Of a stretch of DNA of 7,363 nt, positions 5,733 to 7,363 are shown piece after piece. Made by a program: the position numbers and the translations under genes. Source of the DNA: Bacillota bacterium (GTDB lineage: Bacteria; Bacillota; Clostridia; Lutisporales; Lutisporaceae); the NCBI GenBank assembly GCA_023230985.1, contig JALNWH010000094.1, positions 1 through 7,363 on the forward strand. Direction: 5' to 3'. Below the pieces are notes generated by a model that did not search any database, was not told the DNA's origin, and saw only the letters and a list, made by a program, of their open reading frames with translations. How positions within the stretch are numbered: position 1 is the stretch's first letter; each line of letters opens with the position of its first letter.

Positions 5733-6956
5733 TTGGGGCAGTTAACATCGGTATTTATATCTTTTCTTTTTATACCTATTTTAATTAAGATGAAATTAAA
5801 ACTCAGTTATACGCTTTTAGTTTCAGTGGGGGTTTTGGGGTTATTATCCAATCTAGGTATCAAAAGCTTATTTAAAATAATAATAAATTTGTTTACTGAT
5901 TTTTCTTCCATTGATACTATATTGACCGTTTTGATGGTAAGCATACTAGGAGCGCTAATGGGTCATTATGGTATTCTTGATAAGATAGTAACAGGGATTT
6001 TACAAGTAATCCGCAATAAGAAAAATGCTTTGATTATTATACCTGCTATGGTTGGGATTTTAATAATACCCGGAGGCGCATTATTGTCCGCACCTTTTGT
6101 ATACAATATTGGGGAAGAAATGGATATTCCCAAACCTAGAAGAGCGGCAATAAACTTGGTATTTCGTCATCTAGCTATGTTTTTGTTTCCGTATTCAACC
6201 TCCCTTTTAATAATTATTGCTACTATACCCGGTATAAATGTATTTAAATTGATTATGCTTAACATGGTCTTTGTAATAGCTGTAGTTATAATAGGGCATA
6301 TTCTATTTTTAAGAGACATCAAGTCGGAAAAACTACCTTTACGAGAGGACATAAAGGCAAATGTTTTGAAATTGGTTATCTATACTTCACCGATTTATAT
6401 AGCTGTAGTAATTAATGTTCTTTTTGGATTGCCATTCTTTATTACACTAATCGCCAGTATATTTATTGTGTATATACTATGTGATAAAAAGAATTTTTTC
6501 AAGGTGCTGATAAAATCACCTAATTGGAATACAGCACTTATGGTAGTAACTGTTCTTATTATGAAAGATATAATACTGAATATGGATGGTTTGATTGGAT
6601 TATTTAATAATATGTTTAATATGAACAGCGGTTTGTCTCTTATGGGTGTTTTTCTTATCGCTGCATTCTTTTTTGGTTATATAACAGGAAATACAACTGC
6701 TCCTCTAGCAATAATACTATCTATGCTCTCCCGATTAAATATTGAAGGATGGAATCTTTACATTTATATATATTTTATTTTTGGTGTTTCTTTTATTGGA
6801 TACTACTTTTCACCGATACATCTTTGTCAGGCATTTACATTGGAATATATGAATGTAGATACAATAGACCTTTATAAAGAATACGGGTTCTATGCACCTC
6901 TGTTATTAGCAGCTTTGATCATATCAACGTTTATTTTTAAAATAATACTTGTTTGA
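5733..6956 (+). CDS. DUF401-type multispanning membrane protein, probable transporter
   Basis: Of 407 residues from the TTG at 5733, most lie in about ten hydrophobic membrane helices. The DUF401 pattern is recognisable: IIPGGALLSAPFV at 111-123, INLVFRHLAMFLFPYSTSLL at 140-159 with FRH in the middle, GYITGNTTAPLAI at 315-327, and SPIHLCQAFTLEY at 360-372. DUF401 belongs to the ion-transporter superfamily that includes ArsB, citrate and C4-dicarboxylate carriers, and the two Gly/Pro/Thr-rich blocks resemble its re-entrant substrate loops. A role in moving an anion or organic acid is inferred; no substrate is known. The start is uncertain: an in-frame ATG at 5703 has no ribosome site, while AGGGAG at 5717-5722 lies 10 bases before the TTG at 5733, which also gives a short N-terminus as in relatives. 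It follows the aldo/keto reductase gene in the same direction. Confidence 0.88.
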   Translation: MGQLTSVFISFLFIPILIKMKLKLSYTLLVSVGVLGLLSNLGIKSLFKIIINLFTDFSSIDTILTVLMVSILGALMGHYGILDKIVTGILQVIRNKKNALIIIPAMVGILIIPGGALLSAPFVYNIGEEMDIPKPRRAAINLVFRHLAMFLFPYSTSLLIIIATIPGINVFKLIMLNMVFVIAVVIIGHILFLRDIKSEKLPLREDIKANVLKLVIYTSPIYIAVVINVLFGLPFFITLIASIFIVYILCDKKNFFKVLIKSPNWNTALMVVTVLIMKDIILNMDGLIGLFNNMFNMNSGLSLMGVFLIAAFFFGYITGNTTAPLAIILSMLSRLNIEGWNLYIYIYFIFGVSFIGYYFSPIHLCQAFTLEYMNVDTIDLYKEYGFYAPLLLAALIISTFIFKIILV

Positions 6957-6958
6957 TT

Positions 6959-7011
6959 TTAAATTTGAAGTGCATACGGCTTATATAGCAGAAGTAAGCT
7001 TTCAAATTTAA
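6959..7011. repeat. Long hairpin just after the DUF401-type gene
   Basis: TTAAATTTGAA (6959-6969) and TTCAAATTTAA (7001-7011) are exact inverted copies of 11 bases. Inside them GCTTA (6979-6983) pairs with TAAGC (6995-6999), leaving an 8-base bulge on the left and an 11-base loop. It begins 2 bases after the stop codon. No T tract follows, so it may protect or end the transcript by another route, or be a binding site or a remnant of a small element. Confidence 0.5.
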
Positions 7012-7044
7012 GCAATTGTCTAGAAAGGGACTGGGAAAACAACT

Positions 7045-7238
7045 ATGAATCTTAAAATAACTAAAGATAAAGCCAATTATAAACATTATTTTTTTGATAA
7101 TAGTAAAGAGGTACAGTTCTAATTATCGTTATCTATTATGAGATACATTCTATATATAACATTACTGATGCGGATTACTATTTACATGATAGATTGAATA
7201 AATATAAAAAGAATATAGCAAATGGTGACGAATGGTAA
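7045..7238 (+). pseudogene. Possible frameshifted small gene, not recognised
   Basis: An ATG at 7045 opens a 25-residue frame (beginning MNLKITKDKANYKHYFFDNS) that stops at 7120-7122. In another frame a run of 43 codons (7107-7235) includes YYEIHSIYNITDADYYLHD and ends ANGDEW at a TAA at 7236-7238, with no start codon of its own. Both look protein-like, and a single frameshift near 7107-7119 would join them into about 65 residues. The only nearby ribosome-site candidate, AAGGGA at 7025-7030, is 14 bases from the ATG, rather far. The family was not recognised; these could also be chance frames in AT-rich DNA. Confidence 0.3.
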
Positions 7239-7363
7239 AAGAGGTCGAAACAAACTAGTATTGATAAAATTATCTAAAATAATTGATTTTTCTAGAAATA
7301 AAAAGAATTTTGAAAAAAAGACAATCTGCATGTATGGAGAGTTATCTTTCCTTGGCAGATTTA
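7222..7363 (+). CDS. Possible start of a small or truncated gene running off the right edge
   Basis: A frame opens at ATG 7222 and stays open to the window end (47 complete codons), including KLSKIIDFSRNKKNFEKKTI and then CMYGELSFLGRF. The ATG overlaps the end of the preceding fragment by 17 bases, as translationally coupled genes may do, but there is no clear ribosome site; GAGG at 7241-7244 is too far from the alternative TTG at 7261. The sequence is basic and rich in Lys and Asn, and no domain was recognised. Confidence 0.3.
   Translation, partial: MVTNGKRGRNKLVLIKLSKIIDFSRNKKNFEKKTICMYGELSFLGRF

Noticed and set aside
1..7363. CRISPR array or direct-repeat array
   Set aside because: No regularly spaced direct repeats were seen anywhere in the window.

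Overview
The window looks like chromosome from an AT-rich, low-GC Gram-positive bacterium, most likely an anaerobic Clostridia-type Firmicute. The evidence is strong GGAGG-type ribosome binding sites, GTG and TTG starts alongside ATG, lipobox-bearing surface lipoproteins, an aldo/keto reductase fused to a two-cluster ferredoxin, and very AT-rich spacers. No rRNA, tRNA, insertion sequence or CRISPR array was recognised.

Layout. (1) Positions 1-459 on the minus strand hold the first 153 residues of an FAD-dependent oxidoreductase of the glycine/D-amino-acid oxidase (DAO) fold, running off the left edge. (2) A roughly 700-base spacer (460-1158) holds a possible promoter for that gene, two adjacent hairpins, a possible decayed minus-strand gene (737-1021), and a promoter candidate plus leader hairpin for the next gene. 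(3) Positions 1159-3978 form a tight plus-strand cluster: a lipid-anchored serpin (protease inhibitor), a small acidic lipoprotein of unknown function, and a membrane-anchored metallophosphoesterase of the YkuE type. The gaps are 37 and 29 bases, so co-transcription is likely. (4) A good promoter with a small palindrome beside it precedes a 79-residue membrane protein with a C-terminal zinc ribbon. (5) The spacer 4320-4650 holds a hairpin and, on the minus strand, an orphan fragment resembling the start of a Rieske [2Fe-2S] domain, cut off just before its cluster ligands. (6) An aldo/keto reductase with two C-terminal [4Fe-4S] motifs is followed by a multispanning DUF401-type membrane protein. 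(7) The last 400 bases hold a long hairpin and short, probably degraded or incomplete reading frames.

How the genes fit together: the serpin and small lipoprotein would both sit on the outer face of the cytoplasmic membrane, and the phosphoesterase would be tethered to the same membrane, so this cluster looks like a cell-surface module, but no shared pathway can be shown. The serpin-lipoprotein pair is visibly richer in G+C than the genes to its right (hand counts on single 60-base lines: 28/60 and 33/60 in the serpin, 16/60 in the phosphoesterase, 13/60 in the DUF401 gene), which suggests a separate origin. The reductase and the DUF401 protein are adjacent and co-directional, but a separate promoter candidate lies between them. 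I found no convincing undescribed multi-gene system. The most unusual items are the lipoprotein serpin with its extended reactive loop, the Rieske-domain relic and the degraded minus-strand stretch.
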